DNA of 5,937 nucleotides from Candidatus Solibacter sp. GTDB lineage: Bacteria > Acidobacteriota > Terriglobia > Bryobacterales > Bryobacteraceae. Shown here in pieces: positions 5,270 to 5,937 of the stretch (the stretch's first letter is position 1; the number at the start of each line of letters is the position of its first letter). The translations under genes and the position numbers were made by a program. The notes below the pieces were generated by a model. The model was not told the DNA's origin. It ran no database searches and was given only the letters and a program-made list of their open reading frames with translations. The stretch lies in the NCBI GenBank assembly GCA_017883345.1, contig JADGNT010000348.1, positions 1 through 5,937 on the forward strand, given 5' to 3'.

Positions 5270-5436
5270 TTAGGACACCGTTTCACGAGGAGGTCTCGGG
5301 GTGCGAGGATGGCATTCACCGCGGAGACGCAGAGGAAAACGCAGAGAAGACCAACAACAGGCTCGACGGACGGAGCAGAATTCACCTCCTCCGTGGGGTG
5401 TGCGGAGCGAGCGAAGATCGCGGAGGAGAGGCACGC
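5270..5436. other. accD-folC intergenic spacer
   Basis: This 167-bp gap holds the repeat copy at 5315-5346 and an 8-bp inverted repeat (ctcctccg at 5386-5393 with cggaggag at 5421-5428, 27-base loop) just after the accD stop. There is no T-run, so termination between the genes is not indicated. On the coding strand the accD frame stays free of stops from after the accD TGA until a TGA at 5268-5266 that overlaps the folC start; this is likely chance in GC-rich DNA. Confidence 0.5.
5315..5346 (+). repeat. Dispersed 'cgcagagacg' repeat, copy C
   Basis: Reads ttcaccgcggagacgc then agaggaaaacgcagag. It matches copy A (3104-3135) at 27 of 32 bases in the same orientation. It stands alone in the accD-folC gap: no inverted partner or hairpin cassette accompanies it, unlike the pair behind plsC. 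Confidence 0.65.
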
Positions 5437-5937
5437 TCAATCCACAAAAAATCGCAGCGCCGTGGCCACGTATTGTTTCAGCTCCAGGCGCGGCACCACG
5501 GCGTCCAGCATGCCGTGCTTGAGCAGAAATTCGCTGCGCTGGAAGCCCTCGGGCAGTTTCTGCCGGATGGTCTGCTCGATCACGCGCGGCCCCGCGAAGC
5601 CGATCAGCGCGCCCGGTTCGGCGAGGTTGAGATCGCCCAGCATGGCGTAGCTGGCGGTGACTCCGCCCGTGGTCGGGTCGGTCAGGATGCTGATGAAGGG
5701 GAGACGCGCTTCGTCCAGGCGCATCAGGCCGGAAGAGATCTTGGCCATCTGCATCAGGCTGACCGCGCCCTCCTGCATGCGCGCCCCGCCCGAAGCCGAG
5801 ACAATCAGCAGGGGCTGGCGGTTTGCCATGCAGCGCTCAATCGCGCGCATGATCATTTCCCCCACCACCGAGCCCATGCTGCCGCCGATAAAGCGCGGTT
5901 CCATGGAACAGACCTGTACCCGCCGGCCAGCCAGCCG
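5437..5937 (-). CDS. accD: Acetyl-CoA carboxylase carboxyltransferase subunit beta, 3' part
   Basis: AccD, with AccA, transfers the carboxyl group from biotin on AccB to acetyl-CoA, giving malonyl-CoA for fatty acid synthesis. The window shows the last 166 residues; the gene runs off the right edge, so the ATG at 5904 ([12 protein letters not shown]) is internal. The upstream codons are open in frame to the edge ([11 protein letters not shown]), in line with the family. Visible signatures in order are [86 protein letters not shown] and GMLDAVVPR, the CoA/carboxyltransferase core of the crotonase-like fold. The N-terminal part with the four-Cys zinc ribbon of bacterial AccD lies outside the window. 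First visible gene of the accD-folC-plsC run; it ends at TGA 5437-5439, 167 bp before folC. Confidence 0.96.
   Translation of the reverse strand, partial: RLAGRRVQVCSMEPRFIGGSMGSVVGEMIMRAIERCMANRQPLLIVSASGGARMQEGAVSLMQMAKISSGLMRLDEARLPFISILTDPTTGGVTASYAMLGDLNLAEPGALIGFAGPRVIEQTIRQKLPEGFQRSEFLLKHGMLDAVVPRLELKQYVATALRFFVD

Noticed and set aside
5266..5385. 39-codon - strand ORF between accD and folC, ending as GTGA on the folC start
   Set aside because: The ggaggagg sequence abuts its GTG with no spacing, and the middle is repeat sequence (VFLCVSAV). The frame being open is not surprising in GC-rich DNA.
5386..5428. Inverted repeat after accD as a terminator
   Set aside because: It has only 8 pairs, a 27-base loop and no T-run, and it lies inside a probable operon.
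4619..5650. Long + strand frame across folC, the spacer and accD
   Set aside because: It is antisense to two conserved housekeeping genes and contains the repeat-derived AETQRKTQRR peptide.

Overview
The window is GC-rich bacterial chromosomal DNA. It most probably comes from an acidobacterium of the Solibacter/Bryobacterales type. The main pointer is the 699-residue secreted protein at 959-3058, which has seven SBBP-type propeller motifs followed by a C-terminal domain of the kind catalogued as TIGR03437 ('Solibacter uncharacterized C-terminal domain'). The repeat-rich intergenic DNA and a short secreted protein that looks like DUF6599 fit the same lineage. This placement is inference from remembered families; no search was run.

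Layout, left to right. Bases 1-418 are non-coding and hold a REP-pair (BIME-like) element at 11-140, a third hairpin of the same general build at 172-204 and another hairpin at 359-382. On the + strand follow a 46-codon ORF with a good ribosome binding site (419-559) and, overlapping it by ATGA, a short secreted hypothetical protein (556-1011). A perfect 13-bp-arm palindrome (514-541) sits just before the second start. All other genes are on the - strand. The propeller protein (959-3058) converges on the hypothetical gene with a 53-bp 3' overlap. Upstream of it is a 166-bp structured element (3104-3269) with terminal inverted repeats and three internal hairpins. Then come plsC (3243-4001), folC (4001-5269) and the 3' part of accD (5437 to the window end).

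In transcription order the housekeeping block is accD, folC, plsC. AccD helps make malonyl-CoA for fatty acid synthesis, FolC makes and polyglutamylates folate, and PlsC acylates lysophosphatidic acid with fatty acyl groups. The folC stop and plsC start share one base, so the two are probably translationally coupled. The accD-folC gap carries one copy of a dispersed repeat ('cgcagagacgcagag' type). Two more copies, in opposite orientation, form the ends of the 166-bp element behind plsC, and one of them supplies the last eight codons and the stop codon of plsC.

I see no defence system, CRISPR array, RNA gene or biosynthetic cluster. The items most worth a second look are the ATGA-coupled small ORF with its embedded palindrome, the REP-like elements, the 166-bp inverted-repeat element and its capture of the plsC 3' end, and the antisense tail on the propeller protein.
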